DNA of 64,000 bases, from positions 124,001-188,000 of the forward strand of contig JAQVCA010000003.1 of assembly GCA_028690035.1 (NCBI GenBank), in the 5' to 3' direction. Each line of letters opens with the position of its first letter. The stretch's first letter is position 1. Made by a program: the position numbers and the translations under genes. Positions 52,001 to 61,236 of the stretch are shown here, in pieces. Source of the DNA: Comamonas sp. (GTDB taxonomy: Bacteria; Pseudomonadota; Gammaproteobacteria; Burkholderiales; Burkholderiaceae_C). The notes beneath the pieces were generated by a model, which did not search any database, had not been told where the DNA came from, and worked only from the letters and a program-made list of their open reading frames with translations.

Positions 52001-55000
52001 GCGACCCTCGGCATCGCGGGCGGTGACGATCAGCTCCACCTCGCCCGGCTGGGTGAGGGCAACGTCACAGCGCAGCAGCCCGGCGCGGTCGCTCTTGCCG
52101 CTGCACAGTTTGCCCAGCGGGGTGCGTTGGGTCTGGTTGTCGTAGCTGTAAAAGCCGCCCACCAAGCGCTTGCGCGTGCTGGTGGTGGTGGTCAAAAAGG
52201 CATCGACTTGCAGCGCCACCCCGGCCTGCGGGCGCCCTTGGGTGTCCACGGCCACGGCTTGGAGCTTGAGCTTGCGCTGCACCGAGGCCCAGTTCTCCAC
52301 CGCAATGCCGGGCAGCACAGCCGCAGGCCACAGGGTGTGGCTGCTGCGCAGGGTTTGGATTTCGCCATTGGGGTCGGCAAAGCTGGCTTCGAGCAGCAGC
52401 TGGCGCGGGCGCGGCAACGGCCCCACCTCGGGCAACTCGACCTGGCCTTGGCCTTGGGCGTCCAGAGTCAGCGCCAGCTTGTCGGCCAGCAGGCGGGTGT
52501 TCTCCCCGGTGGCCGCTTCCTCGGGCGCGCTGGCGTCGCGGGTGCTGGCAGCGCTGGCGCTGTCGCTGCCGGCACTGCTGGGCGCAGCAAAACGGTATTG
52601 CGACCAACGCTCAAACTGCACCTCATGGTCACGCAGCAGGGCGCTGACCTGCACCGCCTGCCCCTTGGCCGAGCCGCCATTGAGGTATTGCAGTTGCACC
52701 GCCACCGGCAGTGCCTGCGGCTGCACCAGCGGCGTGGGGCCCACGGGCTGCACGCTGCCCTCCAGCACCGGCAGTCGGAATGCTTCCACACGGAACTGGC
52801 CCGAGGTCAGAGCGGGGTAGGTGGAGGCATCGGCATCGTCCTCCTCGCCCGGGCCCCACAGCAGCTCCAGGCGGTATTCGCCCAGTTTGGCGGCGGGGGG
52901 CACGACAAAGCTGCTCAGGGCATGGTGCGCCCCGGCGGGGTTGGCCACCCATTGCAGCGGCTGGCGGTATTCCTGACCGCTGCCCACATGGGTGATGCGC
53001 AAGGTGCTGGGCCAGTGGCGTGGTTCCTCCAGCCCCTGCTGGGTCTGGGCACGCACAAAGTGCTTCATGGACACGGTTTCGCCCGCACGCACCAGGCTGC
53101 GGTCGAGCACGCTGTGCGCCACCAGCTCGGGGGCTGCGCCCCAGCCGGTGGGCAGGTGGAAGCGCCACGGCTCAATCCCACGCTGCCAGTCGCTCCAGAT
53201 GAAGGCCATGTCGTCCTCGGCGCGGGCGCTGATGAACCATTGCCCGCTTGCCTCGGCCTGCGCGCACTGCGGTGCCTGGCGCACCACGTCGGGCAGCAGC
53301 AAGAGGCCCTGGCTGTCGGTCAGCCCCTGGGCATGCAACTTGCCGCTGCAGTCGGACAGGCGCACCTGCGCACCGGCCACCGGCTGGCCATCGTCCAAGC
53401 GCGTGACCCAGACGGCAGAGTTTTCTTGCCCCAACTTGGCGTGGACGGCCAGATTGGTCACCAAAGCGCTGGTGCGCACGTACATGCGCCGCTGCGCGCC
53501 CAGGCGCTCATCGAGCAAGGCCGCACCCAGGCGCGGCGAGTCCAGCTCCAGCACGTGAAAGCCCGGCTGTGCCAGGGGCACGCCGATCACCTCGAACGGG
53601 CGTGGATCGCCCTCTTTCGGTGCGGGCAGCAGCACCTGCTGCACGCCCTGCTGGCCCTGCAGCAGCGAGATGCTGCGCGTGGAGACGGTGTTTTCATCGG
53701 CCTCGCGCAGGTCGGGGGCATCGGCCGCCGGGCGCGGCAGGGCCTGGGGCAAGGGGCCACGCACATCCTGGGTGGCCACTTTGCGCTCCACCCGGCCCCA
53801 GCGGTAGCGCTGCAGTTTTTGCCACCAGGCGATGATGTCGGCGTCCTCGGTCAGGTGCAGATCGCGCAGCTGCGCCGCGCCATCGCGCTGGCTCAGGCCC
53901 TCGATGTGGCGCACCGTCAGGGGCAGCACGCCGCCGTCGCGCTGGTCGCGGCCCTGCGCAAAGCGCTCCAGCACGCCAAACTCATCGCTGGCAAATTTGG
54001 CCAGCGCCGGTGCTTCGCCGGTCTGCACCGACAGCGGAAAGCTGGCGGCATTGCCCAGCGGGCGGCCGCTGTCGTCGGTCAAGTCGGGCGGCAGCTGCAC
54101 TTGGTAGCGCGTATTGGGCTGCAGGGGCGCGGCAAATTCCAGGCCCTCCACGGTGTTGCTGGCGGGCGTGTCGGCGTCCAGCGTGGGCGCGATGGGGGTG
54201 CCCGCACCGTCTTGCGCCACCAGCCGCACTTGGGCGGCCAGGGCTTTGTCCACCGGCGCGGTGAAGTTCAGACGCAGCGGGCGGATCGGCATGCAGCCCG
54301 CGTTGGCGCGTTCGCGCTCGCACTGCATCTCGGCAGTAAAGGCCGGGCGCACCGAGAACTCCAGCACCTGGCGCTGGGCGTTGCGCACGCCGCTGGGCGT
54401 TTGCACCCCGCTGCCATAGACCAGCTGCACCTCGCTGCCCGGCGTCAGGCGGCGCTGGCAGGCCACCAGTGCCCATTGGTTCGGCTCCTGCGCGGCCTGT
54501 TGGGCCAAGTCCAGGCCCTGCAGAATTTGTGTGGCCTGCGTTCCTTCTACCCAGCGCAGGGGAATGCGTTCACCCACCTCGGGGCTGCGGCAATGGCTGT
54601 GCTGCAGCAAGCTGTCGCGCGTGGCCGGGGCGTTGAGGCGCAGCACAAAGACCTGCTCTTCCTCGATGGTGGCGTAGCCATCGGGCCAGCTTTGCAGCAC
54701 CCGTGGGCCAGCCACTTCAAAAGTGTAGCTGGTAGCGCCCGTCAATCCTGCGTTTCCAGGCGATTTGAATGATTTTTCTAGCTGCACCTGGCAGAGCACC
54801 CCGGCGGGCACAGGGCGGGCAAATTGCCAGACCCATTCGCGCGTGCTGTTCCAGCGGCCTGCGCCCGCCGCCGCTTGCGCCGGATTGCAGCGCACGCGCA
54901 CGGGCGCGGCGGCCTGCGCATCGCCCAGGCGCACCGCGTCCTGATCGGTGCGCACGATCACCTGGCGCGCCTCATTGACCGTGCCCTGGGGGCTCACATG

Positions 55001-55075
55001 CTGGACTTTCAGTGCCCAAACGGGCGTTGCGCACGCCAGTACAGCGAGAAGTGCTATTGTTTTTTTGAATGCCAT
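49040..55075 (-). CDS. Alpha-2-macroglobulin family protein with thioester
   Basis: This 2011-residue exported protein has an N-terminal signal ('MAFKKTIALLAVLACATPVWA'; signal peptidase I cleavage is likely, lipidation at C15 is possible), many macroglobulin (MG) beta domains, and the A2M bait/thioester core. The thioester motif CLEQ is intact in 'NYPYSCLEQSTSRAVG', and the alpha/alpha toroid follows. Bacterial A2Ms trap attacking proteases in the periplasm. E. coli-type genes are next to pbpC; here no penicillin-binding protein is adjacent. GAGGAG precedes ATG 55075. Glycine/serine-rich 'APGGGGGRSSTREL' near the middle is a candidate bait or linker loop. Confidence 0.93.
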   Translation of the reverse strand: MAFKKTIALLAVLACATPVWALKVQHVSPQGTVNEARQVIVRTDQDAVRLGDAQAAAPVRVRCNPAQAAAGAGRWNSTREWVWQFARPVPAGVLCQVQLEKSFKSPGNAGLTGATSYTFEVAGPRVLQSWPDGYATIEEEQVFVLRLNAPATRDSLLQHSHCRSPEVGERIPLRWVEGTQATQILQGLDLAQQAAQEPNQWALVACQRRLTPGSEVQLVYGSGVQTPSGVRNAQRQVLEFSVRPAFTAEMQCERERANAGCMPIRPLRLNFTAPVDKALAAQVRLVAQDGAGTPIAPTLDADTPASNTVEGLEFAAPLQPNTRYQVQLPPDLTDDSGRPLGNAASFPLSVQTGEAPALAKFASDEFGVLERFAQGRDQRDGGVLPLTVRHIEGLSQRDGAAQLRDLHLTEDADIIAWWQKLQRYRWGRVERKVATQDVRGPLPQALPRPAADAPDLREADENTVSTRSISLLQGQQGVQQVLLPAPKEGDPRPFEVIGVPLAQPGFHVLELDSPRLGAALLDERLGAQRRMYVRTSALVTNLAVHAKLGQENSAVWVTRLDDGQPVAGAQVRLSDCSGKLHAQGLTDSQGLLLLPDVVRQAPQCAQAEASGQWFISARAEDDMAFIWSDWQRGIEPWRFHLPTGWGAAPELVAHSVLDRSLVRAGETVSMKHFVRAQTQQGLEEPRHWPSTLRITHVGSGQEYRQPLQWVANPAGAHHALSSFVVPPAAKLGEYRLELLWGPGEEDDADASTYPALTSGQFRVEAFRLPVLEGSVQPVGPTPLVQPQALPVAVQLQYLNGGSAKGQAVQVSALLRDHEVQFERWSQYRFAAPSSAGSDSASAASTRDASAPEEAATGENTRLLADKLALTLDAQGQGQVELPEVGPLPRPRQLLLEASFADPNGEIQTLRSSHTLWPAAVLPGIAVENWASVQRKLKLQAVAVDTQGRPQAGVALQVDAFLTTTTSTRKRLVGGFYSYDNQTQRTPLGKLCSGKSDRAGLLRCDVALTQPGEVELIVTARDAEGRTAQAADTVWVTGQGELWFGGQDHDRMELLPEQPSYTVGETARLQVRMPFREATALVTVEREGVLHSEVVQLKGTDPVVQLRIQEGWGPNVYVSVLALRGRLYDVPWYSFFTWGYQAPRQWWNAYWYGGKEYVAPTAMVDLSKPAFRLGVAPLQVQDPAQRLQVQVQADQPRYQVRDAALIDIQVRDSSGQPAANAQVALAAVDKALLELMPNTSWNLADGLWRRRDWNVSTATAQMEVVGRRHYGRKAAAPGGGGGRSSTRELFDTLLLWQPVVQLDAQGRAQVRVPLNDALTSFEIVAIADAGAGQFGTGSTTIATQQDLQLISGLPPVVREGDQFTALFTVRNSTGQPMQVQLKPQVTNLELAPQQVDVPAGEATTVQWQVQVPTALAQSASGALQWSLQARDRSSGASDSLTFSQRLLPAVPQTVQQAVLTQIDGRLDLPVQWSPQALPGKSGLLLTFSAQLADPQEGVPGLRDWWQNYPYSCLEQSTSRAVGLNDAALWADLMGRLPTYLDDDGLALYFPAQAGSDHQGSDTLTAHLLTLSHHMGPIDARFTLPQAERARMQQALIAFVGGKLQRTFWSPRPDLTARKLAAIAALALDGKATPAMLDSLDIDPGGWPTHSVLDWLQVLEHVQLPGRAALQQQAWQVLRQRLSYSGTQLGFSSDAQDRWWWLMQGPDVNAARLLQATIGHADWDTERPRLVAGLLARQRDGHWGTTNANLWAGLALRQFSQRYETESVGGDTTAMLNASTHTLHWAALQQRTSDSKAAAAQAQAQPSRLLPTGSTALDAPLAPNMLFLSGGERDRGQFSVQHRGTGKPWMALQSIAAVARTQPVDAGYRLRKTLIPLQDANQTQWHRGDLVRVRLEMEASADMTWVALTDPIPAGATILGSGLGRDSAIATQGEGQGKNAPDDAGRAPTFVERGQDSYRAYWSHLPPGTTRVEYTLRLNNAGQFALPPSRVEALYAPEMFGELPNAPWRITAP

Positions 55076-55174
55076 GGTGCGCTCCTCGCGGCAAGGCGGC
55101 CAATGGGTGTCCCCATGCAAGGCGCATAAGGTACATGGGCTTTGCTCGCCCAGCGGTGTGCCACCAGTGGCACG

Positions 55175-56641
55175 TTAGCCCAAACGCGCGCGGTGGCGCT
55201 GCAGCTGCGCACGCACCTGGGCCGGGGCAGTGCCGCCCAGCGTGTTGCGGGCGTTGAGCGAGCCTTCCAGGCTCAGCACCTCAAACACGTCGGCCTGCAC
55301 ATTGGGGTTGAACGACTGCAGTTCTTCCAGTGGCAGCTCGCTCAGGTCCACGCCCTTTTGCGTGGCCAGCTTGACGGCGTGGGCCACGGTTTCGTGCGCG
55401 TCACGGAAGGGCAGCCCCTTTTTCACCAGATAGTCGGCCAGATCGGTGGCCGTGGCATAGCCCTTGAGTGCCGCGGCGCGCATGTTGGCGGCGTTGACGG
55501 TGATACCGCCTTCCTTGGTGCCCGTCGCTGGGTTGACTTGGCCGCCGATCATTTCGGCGAAGATACGCAGCGTGTCTTTGAGCGTGTCGACGGTGTCGAA
55601 CAGCGGTTCCTTGTCTTCTTGGTTGTCCTTGTTGTAGGCCAGCGGCTGGCCCTTCATCAGGGTAATCAGGCCCATCAGGTGGCCGACCACGCGACCGGTC
55701 TTGCCACGTGCCAGTTCGGGCACATCCGGATTTTTCTTCTGGGGCATGATGGACGAGCCGGTGGTGAAGCGGTCGGCAATCTTGATGAAGCCAAAGTTCT
55801 GGCTCATCCACACGATCAGCTCTTCGGACAGGCGCGAGATGTGCACCATCACCAGGCTGGCAGCGGCAGAAAACTCAATGGCAAAGTCGCGGTCGCTCAC
55901 GCCGTCCAGACTGTTCTGGCACACGCCTTCCATGCCCAGTGTGCGGGCCACGCGCTCGCGGTCCAGGGGATAGGTCGTTCCGGCCAGCGCGGCAGAGCCC
56001 AGCGGCAGCACGTTCACACGCTTGCGCACGTCCAGCATGCGCTCGGCGTCGCGCTTGAACATCTCCACATAGGCCAGCATGTGGTGGCCAAAGCTCACCG
56101 GCTGGGCCACCTGCAGGTGGGTGAAGCCGGGCAGGATCACGTCCACGTTTTGCTCGGCCACTTCCACCAGCGACAGCTGCAGCTCATTGAGCAAACCTGC
56201 AATCAGATCGATCTCATCGCGCAACCACAGGCGCACGTCGGTGGCCACCTGGTCGTTGCGGCTGCGGCCCGTGTGCAGGCGCTTGCCGGCATCGCCCACC
56301 AAGGCGGTCAGGCGCGCTTCGATGTTCAGGTGCACGTCTTCCAGATCCAGCTGCCATTCAAAAGCGCCAGATTCAATTTCTTCTTGGATCTGTGCCATGC
56401 CTTTTTGGATGGCTTCGTAATCGGCCTGCGCGATCACGCCTTGCGCGGCCAGCATCTCGGCGTGCGCCAAGGATCCGGTGATATCGGCCTTCCACATGCG
56501 CTTGTCAAAAAACACGCTGGAGGTGTAGCGCTTGACCAAGTCGCTCATGGGTTCAGAGAACAAAGCCGACCAGGCCTGGGCCTTGGTGGCAAGCTGATTG
56601 GCAGAGGGTTGGGGAGAGGTTGCGGGGGTATCAGAAGACAT
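55175..56641 (-). CDS. argH: Argininosuccinate lyase
   Basis: This 488-residue enzyme splits argininosuccinate into arginine and fumarate. The fumarase/aspartase signature '[12 protein letters not shown]' is intact, with '[13 protein letters not shown]' and 'TGYLPLQ-like' region '[13 protein letters not shown]'. It has ~25 extra N-terminal residues rich in Ser/Pro/Gln compared with E. coli. Arginine is a substrate of the cyanophycin synthetase elsewhere in the window, a metabolic but not positional link. It is divergent from the sensor kinase gene. Confidence 0.97.
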   Translation of the reverse strand: MSSDTPATSPQPSANQLATKAQAWSALFSEPMSDLVKRYTSSVFFDKRMWKADITGSLAHAEMLAAQGVIAQADYEAIQKGMAQIQEEIESGAFEWQLDLEDVHLNIEARLTALVGDAGKRLHTGRSRNDQVATDVRLWLRDEIDLIAGLLNELQLSLVEVAEQNVDVILPGFTHLQVAQPVSFGHHMLAYVEMFKRDAERMLDVRKRVNVLPLGSAALAGTTYPLDRERVARTLGMEGVCQNSLDGVSDRDFAIEFSAAASLVMVHISRLSEELIVWMSQNFGFIKIADRFTTGSSIMPQKKNPDVPELARGKTGRVVGHLMGLITLMKGQPLAYNKDNQEDKEPLFDTVDTLKDTLRIFAEMIGGQVNPATGTKEGGITVNAANMRAAALKGYATATDLADYLVKKGLPFRDAHETVAHAVKLATQKGVDLSELPLEELQSFNPNVQADVFEVLSLEGSLNARNTLGGTAPAQVRAQLQRHRARLG

Positions 56642-56703
56642 GGGGCAATAATTCCAGAGAAATTCCAGCGAGAAGGGCGCGACACCCGCCACCCGGATGC
56701 CTT

Positions 56704-57831
56704 ATGCACAACCCCGAAATTCTACCCAGCCCACCCCTGCCCCCATCCGCGCCCACGCCGTGGATGTTCGATGCCTGCCAATTGGGCGTGGTGCTGCGTG
56801 CCGTACTGGCGGTGCAGCTGCTGCTGGGGCTGATCGCCGCCTACACCAGCACCGGCTGGCTTGATTGGCTGTTGCAGACGGCATGGCTGACCAGCGGCGG
56901 CCTGTCGGGCACACTGGCCTGGCTGGTGCTCACCTGCGCCAGCAAACGCTTGTTGCAGCGCTGCCCGCCTTGGCTGCAATACGCCACGGGCGTGGCGTTG
57001 GGCGCGCTGTGCGGGGCGTACGCCTGTGCGGTGCTGCACTTTGGCGGGCCGTTGCCAGCGGTGCACTGGTTGCCCAATACCGTGCTGGGCGGCGTGCTGG
57101 CCAGCATGCTGATGGGCTGGATGCTGCTGCGCGCGCGCGCGCGCACACCTGCGGCCACCTTGGCACAGCTGGCACTGCTGCAGGCACGCATCCGCCCGCA
57201 TTTTTTGTTCAATGCACTCAACAGTGCCATCGCCCTGGTGCGCGCCGACCCGGCACTGGCCGAGCAACTGCTGCAAGATTTAAGCGACCTGTTTCGCGCC
57301 GCCCTACATGAGCAGCGCAGCACCATCTCCCTGGGCGAAGAAGTGGAGCTGGCCCAGCGTTATCTGGACATCGAGCAAATCCGCTTTGGTGCGCGCATGC
57401 AGGTGCGCTGGGAGATTGACCCCTCTGCGCTGCATCTGCCGGTGCCACCGCTGCTGCTGCAGCCCCTGGCCGAAAATGCCGTCAAGCATGGCATTGAGCC
57501 TTCAGAAAGCGGGGGGCTGATCCGCATCAGCGCACGCCGCCATGGCCGCAGTGATGCCCTGATCACCGTCACCAACACCGTGGCCCAGCGCCGCGCTGGC
57601 ATGCCGCCCGCCTCGGCTGGGCTGGGCATGGCGCTGGCCAATGTGCGCCACCGCCTGCACCTGCTCTACGACATGGACTGCCACATGCAGCTGCGCCAGA
57701 AAAGCCACGCGTTTCAGGTACGCCTAAGATTGCCGCTGCCGCCCCCCCGCACCAACCCAGACAGGGGTCTGAAACATGAATCCCCTGTGAAATCTGTGAA
57801 ATGGCTGTGTCATGCATGTACTGATCGTTGA
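56704..57831 (+). CDS. LytS/AlgZ-type sensor histidine kinase
   Basis: This 375-residue protein has four predicted membrane helices in the first ~145 residues, then a HisKA_7TM-linked 'His_kinase' domain with phospho-histidine H166 in 'ARIRPHFLFNALNSA' and an HATPase_c domain with 'PLAENAVKHGIEP' and 'GLGMALANVRHRL'. This is the LytS/AlgZ/YehU class. It overlaps the response regulator gene by 20 bp, so they form a two-component pair. The stimulus is unknown. Confidence 0.92.
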   Translation: MHNPEILPSPPLPPSAPTPWMFDACQLGVVLRAVLAVQLLLGLIAAYTSTGWLDWLLQTAWLTSGGLSGTLAWLVLTCASKRLLQRCPPWLQYATGVALGALCGAYACAVLHFGGPLPAVHWLPNTVLGGVLASMLMGWMLLRARARTPAATLAQLALLQARIRPHFLFNALNSAIALVRADPALAEQLLQDLSDLFRAALHEQRSTISLGEEVELAQRYLDIEQIRFGARMQVRWEIDPSALHLPVPPLLLQPLAENAVKHGIEPSESGGLIRISARRHGRSDALITVTNTVAQRRAGMPPASAGLGMALANVRHRLHLLYDMDCHMQLRQKSHAFQVRLRLPLPPPRTNPDRGLKHESPVKSVKWLCHACTDR

Positions 57832-58579
57832 CGACGAACCCCTGGCACGCAGCCGCCTGCGCCTGCTGCTGAGCGATTGCCAAGACCCTATCGATCCCTT
57901 CCTCCTGAGCGAAGCGGCCAGCGCCAGCCAAGCCATGCAGGTGCTGCAACAAAACGACGCGGTGGATGTGGTGCTGCTGGACATTCAGATGCCTGGCACC
58001 AGCGGCATGAGCCTGGCACACACCCTGCAGCAGCAGGCGCAGCCCCCGCTGCTGATTTTTGTGACCGCACACAGCCAGTACGCCGCACAAGCATTCGATG
58101 TGCAAGCCTGCGACTACCTGACCAAACCAGTGCGTCTGCAACGCCTGCAGCAAGCCCTGCACAAGGCACGCCAACTGCGCCAGCTGCAGCCGCCGCGCAG
58201 CACAGAGGCCATGTGCGCTGCAGCTGCGCTCACCATCCCCAGCGCCAGCGGCACGCACGGACACACCGAGCGCCTGCCGCTGGCGCAGGTGGCCTATATC
58301 CAGGCCGAACTCAAGACGCTGACCGTACACACCCTAACGCGCAGCCTGCTCATCGACGGCAGCCTGCTGGAGCTGGAACAACGCTTTGGTGCCCAGCTGC
58401 TGCGCTGCCATCGCAGCTATCTGGTCAATCTGGAGCACATCTGCGCCCTGGAAAAGACCCAGGGCACGGAAGACGGCGAAGGCTGGGTGCTGCACCTGCA
58501 CAGCCTGCCGCAGCGGCTGCCGGTTTCACGCCGCCAGCTGCCGATTGTGCGTGCGGCGCTGGCGCAGCGGGCGCTCTAA
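57812..58579 (+). CDS. LytTR-family response regulator
   Basis: This 255-residue protein has a receiver domain (~1-120; acidic pocket D7/D8, phospho-Asp D57 in 'VVLLDIQMPG', lysine in 'YLTKPV') and a C-terminal LytTR DNA-binding domain ('VAYIQAELKTLTVHT', 'LLRCHRSYLVNLEHI'). It resembles AlgR. The targets are unknown. It overlaps the kinase gene by 20 bp. Confidence 0.94.
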   Translation: MHVLIVDDEPLARSRLRLLLSDCQDPIDPFLLSEAASASQAMQVLQQNDAVDVVLLDIQMPGTSGMSLAHTLQQQAQPPLLIFVTAHSQYAAQAFDVQACDYLTKPVRLQRLQQALHKARQLRQLQPPRSTEAMCAAAALTIPSASGTHGHTERLPLAQVAYIQAELKTLTVHTLTRSLLIDGSLLELEQRFGAQLLRCHRSYLVNLEHICALEKTQGTEDGEGWVLHLHSLPQRLPVSRRQLPIVRAALAQRAL

Positions 58580-58674
58580 AAATCTCAAACTGGGCCTTGG
58601 CACAGAACATACCAACATGCACAGATTTGGGAAATTGCGCAGCCATGGTTGACAATGCGCGCTGTGACCTGTCT

Positions 58675-58748
58675 TTGTTTGTAACAGGACGCTGGCTACA
58701 ATCGCCCCGCTGCTGGGGGTAGTCCTGCCCCGTCCCATTTTTACCCCC
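58675..58748 (+). promoter_or_regulatory. Promoter and leader hairpin of the TPR gene
   Basis: TTGTTT (58675-58680), 16-bp spacer, TACAAT (58697-58702). In the leader GGGGGTA (58715-58721) pairs with TACCCCC (58742-58748), ending 10 nt before the ATG and where a ribosome-binding site would be expected; none is visible. Confidence 0.5.
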
Positions 58749-58758
58749 TATTTCTACA

Positions 58759-59916
58759 ATGACCACCACCCCAAGCCCCTTGCCCCATGTTTTTCGCTCT
58801 GTGTGCGCGGCTGTGTTGTTGAGCACCTGCGGCTGGTATGCCCAGGCACAGACCCCAGCACCAGCGACGCCCGATACCAGTGCGCTCACTGAGCTGTTGC
58901 GCGCCAATCAGCCCGAACAGGCCATGGTGGAACTGGACAAGCTGCTCAAACAAAATCCCAAGGGCCCACAGCTGCGCTTTTTGCTAGGTGTGGCACAGGC
59001 TATGGCCAACAAGAACAACGAGGCCATAGAGACATTCACCAAGCTGACACAGGAATACCCCGAGCTGCCTGAGCCGTATAACAACCTGGCCGTGCTCTAC
59101 GCCAACCAAAACCAGCTGGCCAAATCGCGTGAAACACTGGAGCGCGCCATTCGCACCAACCCCAGCTATTCCACCGCCCATGAAAACCTGGGTGATATCT
59201 ACGCCAAGCTGGCCAGCCAGGCCTACAGCAAGGCGCTGCAGCTGGATGCCAACCACACCGCCTCGGTACAGCCCAAGCTGGCACTGATTCATGAACTGTT
59301 CTCGGTCAGCCAAAACAGTGCTCTGACCCAAAGCAAACCAGCAAGCACCCAGGTGGCAGCCGCTACCCCAGCGACCGCCACCCAGGCCGCGCCCAGCCCT
59401 AGCACAACCACTGCGGCCCCCATCAAGGTGGTCGTGCCTGCACGGGCCAACCCCGCTACCACCCCGGTAGCGCCCCCCAGCCTGCTGCCTACTACAGCCT
59501 CTGTGCCCGCACCTACTGTGACGGATGCAAGCGCTGCGCCTGAAGCACCCAACAAGTCCTCGACACCCAGCGCTGCTGCCGAGCAGGCCGTACAGGTCGC
59601 CGTGCAGGCTTGGGCCAAGGCCTGGGCTGCCCAAGACATGGGGGCTTACCTGGGTGCCTACAGCCCCAACTTCCAGCCTGCGGGCAAGCAGAGCCGCAAA
59701 GCCTGGGAAAACGAACGCCGTGCGCGCATTGTGGGCAAGCGCCGCATCAGCGTGCAGCTGTCCAACCTGGAGATCAGCCTCCAGAATGGACGGGCCACGG
59801 CACAATTTCAGCAGGCGTACAAGGCCGACACCTTCCAGTCCAACAGCCGCAAAACCTTGACATTGGAAGAGCGCAATGGCAAATGGCTGATCGTGCGCGA
59901 AACTGTGGGCGGCTAA
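58759..59916 (+). CDS. Exported TPR protein with C-terminal Cds6-like (NTF2-type) domain
   Basis: This 385-residue protein has a signal peptide (~1-31), three or so tetratricopeptide repeats (~40-175, 'AIETFTKLTQEYPELPEPYNNLAVLYANQNQLAKSRETLERAIRTNPSYSTAHENLGDIYAK'), a long Ala/Pro/Thr-rich linker (~190-270) and a C-terminal domain ('VQAWAKAWAAQDMGAYLGAYSPNFQP ... GKWLIVRETVGG') of the kind attached to Cds6-type L,D-transpeptidases. It lacks a YkuD catalytic domain. The next gene encodes an L,D-transpeptidase with a similar C-terminal domain, so it may be a partner or scaffold for cell-wall cross-linking. Confidence 0.82.
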   Translation: MTTTPSPLPHVFRSVCAAVLLSTCGWYAQAQTPAPATPDTSALTELLRANQPEQAMVELDKLLKQNPKGPQLRFLLGVAQAMANKNNEAIETFTKLTQEYPELPEPYNNLAVLYANQNQLAKSRETLERAIRTNPSYSTAHENLGDIYAKLASQAYSKALQLDANHTASVQPKLALIHELFSVSQNSALTQSKPASTQVAAATPATATQAAPSPSTTTAAPIKVVVPARANPATTPVAPPSLLPTTASVPAPTVTDASAAPEAPNKSSTPSAAAEQAVQVAVQAWAKAWAAQDMGAYLGAYSPNFQPAGKQSRKAWENERRARIVGKRRISVQLSNLEISLQNGRATAQFQQAYKADTFQSNSRKTLTLEERNGKWLIVRETVGG

Positions 59917-60032
59917 CGCAATCTACAGCACCGGTTGCCCCTATACACAGCGCTGCTACCGCCAGCGCTGTTACTTTTTTATATAGTCCCACCTTTTCTG
60001 AATTTCTGCCCGTGCGTGTGTTGTTTGATGTG

Positions 60033-61235
60033 ATGCGTTTCCCCCGTCTTGGTGGCTTGGCTCTGGCCAGTGTCCTGCTGCTGCCCTGTGCGCACAGCGC
60101 TCCGCCGCTGCGCGATGGTCAGGCCGAGGCCCAACTGTTGCAGGTACTGACCCTCACCAGCGCTGGGCAAGCCGCACAGGCGCTGCAACTGGCCGAGCAA
60201 CTGGTGCGCGAACACCCCAACTTCCAACTTGCGCAATTGGCCCTGAGTGATTTGCTGCTGGCGCGCACCGGTGCAGTCGGCGCACTAGGCAGCCTGCAGC
60301 CGGCACCAAGCGATGCCCTGGCTACGCTGCAAGCGCTGCGCACCGAATCGCAGCGCCGCATCGCTGCGCAACAACCAGCCTACCAGCCCCCCGCAGGCAG
60401 CGTTCCAGCACAGCTGGTGCAGCTGCCCAGCAGCTTTCGCCATGTGATTGCCGTAGATGCCACACTCTCGCGCCTGTACCTGCTGGAAAACAGCACCCAG
60501 GGTGTACGCGTGGTGGCCGATTACTACGCCTCGGTGGGCAAGCTGGGCATCGATAAAGCGGTCGAAGGCGACCAGCGCACCCCACTGGGCGTGTACTTTG
60601 TCACCAGCAACCTGGATCCCAAATCGCTGGATGCGTTTTACGGTGCGGGCGCGCTGCCACTCAATTACCCCAACCCGCTGGATATGCAGCGCGGCAAGAC
60701 CGGCCACGGCATTTGGCTGCACGGCACGCCACCCGACCAGTTTGCGCGCGCCCCCCAGGCCACCGATGGCTGCGTGGCGCTGGCCAACCCCGATCTGGAG
60801 CGCCTGCTGCGCACCGTGGAGCCGCGCACCACCCCGGTGGTGATTGCCGAGCAGCTGCAGTGGGTGCAGCCCACCGCACTACAACCTGTGCGCGAACAAT
60901 TTCATGCCGCGTTACAAGCGTGGCAGAAGGCCAAGACCAGCGGCCAGCTAGAAGCGCTACTGCGCTTTTACACGCCCGACTTCAAGGGCCTGAAAAAAAC
61001 CACTCTAGACGACTGGCGCCGCCAGCTGCAGGCCGAACTGCCACGCCAGCAAGGACGCACGCTACAGCTCAAAGACTTGTCGCTGCTGCACTGGCAAGAC
61101 AGCGACGACACCATGGTGGTCACCTTTGGCGAGGTGGCCCAGGGCGCGCGCAGCGGCCCGATCAAGCGCCAGTACTGGCGCCATGAGGGCCCGCAACAGG
61201 GCTGGAAAATATTTTTCGAGGGCGTGATCGGCTGA
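60033..61235 (+). CDS. L,D-transpeptidase (YkuD) with C-terminal Cds6-like domain
   Basis: This ~400-residue exported protein has a signal peptide ('LGGLALASVLLLPCAHSA'), a short helical repeat region, a YkuD domain (~130-275) and a C-terminal NTF2-like domain (~290-400). The YkuD catalytic residues are H230 in 'HGTPPDQF' and C247 in 'TDGCVAL' (Thr replaces the usual Ser of SxGC). It should form 3-3 peptidoglycan cross-links or attach proteins to the wall. ATG 60033 was chosen; a GTG seven codons earlier is possible. It converges with an MpaA-like gene 1 bp beyond its stop. Confidence 0.9.
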   Translation: MRFPRLGGLALASVLLLPCAHSAPPLRDGQAEAQLLQVLTLTSAGQAAQALQLAEQLVREHPNFQLAQLALSDLLLARTGAVGALGSLQPAPSDALATLQALRTESQRRIAAQQPAYQPPAGSVPAQLVQLPSSFRHVIAVDATLSRLYLLENSTQGVRVVADYYASVGKLGIDKAVEGDQRTPLGVYFVTSNLDPKSLDAFYGAGALPLNYPNPLDMQRGKTGHGIWLHGTPPDQFARAPQATDGCVALANPDLERLLRTVEPRTTPVVIAEQLQWVQPTALQPVREQFHAALQAWQKAKTSGQLEALLRFYTPDFKGLKKTTLDDWRRQLQAELPRQQGRTLQLKDLSLLHWQDSDDTMVVTFGEVAQGARSGPIKRQYWRHEGPQQGWKIFFEGVIG

Positions 61236-61236
61236 T

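Noticed and set aside
51413-54772. An 1119-codon open frame on the plus strand opposite the alpha-2-macroglobulin gene
   Set aside because: It is antisense to a real gene with a thioester motif and signal peptide; the composition is that of a codon-bias shadow.
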